Shown here in pieces: positions 5,655-6,205 of a DNA stretch of 6,205 bases. The translations under genes and the position numbers were made by a program. Each line of letters opens with the position of its first letter. Position 1 is the first letter of the stretch. Source of the DNA: an uncultured Paracoccaceae bacterium (GTDB lineage: Bacteria; Pseudomonadota; Alphaproteobacteria; Rhodobacterales; Rhodobacteraceae); contig CALBSG010000056.1 of NCBI GenBank assembly GCA_937927675.1, forward strand, positions 1-6,205, written 5' to 3'. The notes beneath the pieces are model-generated. The model saw only the letters and a program-made list of their open reading frames with translations. It was not told the origin of the DNA and made no database searches.

Positions 5655-6137
5655 ATGTCCGATATCAAATCTCTCGACGATCTGAAGTCGGCCGTGGCTG
5701 CTGCCCCGGCTGCCGCTCCTGCAATTGTCCGCGCCCCGGTGCGTGACAAACTCGGCCGCGCCTATGCGACCGGCAAGCGCAAGGACGCCGTCGCCCGCGT
5801 CTGGGTCAAGCCCGGTACGGGCAAGAGCACGATCAACGGTCGCGATCAGGAAGTCTAATTCGCGCGTCCGACGCTGCGTCTCGTCATCAACCAGCCCTTC
5901 GGCGTCACCGAACGCACCGGTCAGTATGACGTCGTCGCAACCGTCAAGGGTGGTGGCCTTTCGGGTCAGGCTGGTGCCGTGAAGCACGGCATCGCCCAGG
6001 CACTGTCAAGGTTCGAACCCGCCCTGCGCGGTGCGGTCAAGGCCGAAGGCTTCCTGACCCGCGACAGCCGCACCGTCGAGCGCAAGAAATACGGCAAGGC
6101 CAAGGCGCGCAAGAGCTTCCAGTTCTCGAAGCGTTAA
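5655..6137 (+). pseudogene. rpsI: 30S ribosomal protein S9 gene, interrupted by an in-frame TAA at codon 68
   Basis: S9 sits in the head of the small subunit and its C-terminal SKR tail reaches the P-site tRNA. The frame from ATG 5655 to TAA 6135-6137 is 161 codons, right for an alphaproteobacterial S9 with an Ala-rich N-terminal extension (about 13-30). Family motifs lie on both sides of the break: GRAYATGKRKDAVARVW (34-50), then FARPTLRLVINQPFG, GGGLSGQAGAVKHGIAQAL and the end KKYGKAKARKSFQFSKR. Codon 68 (5856-5858) is TAA where relatives have Tyr (EVYFARP). TAC or TAT to TAA is a single base change and there is no frameshift. As written, only 67 residues would be made, without most of the S9 fold. 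Loss of S9 should be lethal or nearly so, so a base-call error is the simplest reading. Ser58 in GKSTING, where Ile is usual, and the rare TCA-AGG codon pair (6006-6011) are further small deviations. Ribosome-binding site GGAG is at 5639-5642. Confidence 0.93.
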
Positions 6138-6159
6138 GACGAAAAGTCCATTTTTCGTC
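6138..6159 (+). other. Perfect hairpin directly after rpsI
   Basis: GACGAAAA (6138-6145) pairs perfectly with TTTTCGTC (6152-6159) around a 6-nt loop, beginning at the base after the rpsI stop. It has no U-tract of its own and lies just upstream of the real terminator. It may protect the mRNA 3' end or be a degenerate second terminator. Confidence 0.4.
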
Positions 6160-6167
6160 AAGAAATC

Positions 6168-6202
6168 AAGGGCTTGCGAGAAATCGCAGGCCCTTTTTCT
6201 TT
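6168..6202 (+). terminator. Intrinsic terminator of the rplM-rpsI operon
   Basis: A 12-bp stem with one G-U wobble pairs AAGGGCTTGCGA (6168-6179) with TCGCAGGCCCTT (6184-6195) around a GAAA tetraloop (6180-6183). The T-run that starts inside the right arm continues as TTTCTTT to 6202. This is a textbook rho-independent terminator 30 nt after the rpsI stop. Confidence 0.92.
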
Positions 6203-6205
6203 GTA

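Noticed and set aside
5655..5858. A free-standing 67-residue gene
   Set aside because: It is the N-terminal part of S9; the same frame continues with conserved S9 sequence right after the TAA.
5655..6137. Selenocysteine- or pyrrolysine-type recoding as the explanation for the rpsI stop
   Set aside because: The stop is TAA, not TGA or TAG, and the conserved residue is a tyrosine; no specific recoding signal is visible downstream.

Overview
The window looks like a piece of an alphaproteobacterial chromosome, most likely from Rhodobacteraceae (a Rhodobacter/Paracoccus-type organism). The support is the GC-rich codon usage, the long alanine-rich N-terminus of ribosomal protein S9, the rplM-rpsI pair, and a capsule export protein with an extended cytosolic front end. 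The assignment rests on remembered family sequences, not on a search.

Layout, left to right. On the minus strand, bases 1 to about 2691 hold a tight group transcribed right to left: a KpsT-type ABC ATPase, a KpsE-type capsule export inner-membrane protein, and the first 121 codons of kdsA, which runs off the left edge. Each gene overlaps the next (23 nt and 1 nt). A sigma-70-like promoter and a structured leader of about 120 nt precede kpsT. Next, also on the minus strand, is a divergent NhaA-type Na+/H+ antiporter (about 2881-4089). A divergent intergenic region separates it from a plus-strand gene for an SseB-family protein (4245-5030). An AT-rich spacer, a good promoter and a short leader with a strong hairpin then lead into rplM (L13, 5185-5649) and rpsI (S9, 5655-6137). 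A hairpin plus a textbook intrinsic terminator closes the window.

How the genes work together. KpsT would power, and KpsE would couple across the periplasm, ABC-dependent export of a group-2-type capsule. KdsA makes Kdo-8-phosphate, the precursor of Kdo, which is needed for the Kdo linker on such capsules and for LPS, so its place in this group makes functional sense. The usual permease partner KpsM is not in the window. rplM and rpsI form the conserved ribosomal operon.

Main oddities. (1) rpsI has an in-frame TAA at codon 68, where a conserved tyrosine is expected; the reading frame is otherwise intact to its natural end, so this is a sequence error, a very recent nonsense mutation, or a recoded gene. 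(2) NhaA keeps the aspartates matching E. coli Asp133 and Asp163 and the lysine matching Lys300, but has isoleucine where Asp164 is expected. (3) The KpsT Walker A begins with Ala, not Gly. (4) KpsE carries about 200 residues of cytosolic sequence before its first membrane segment. (5) Both kpsT and rplM have structured leaders that could be regulatory. I found no mobile element, CRISPR array, tRNA or rRNA.
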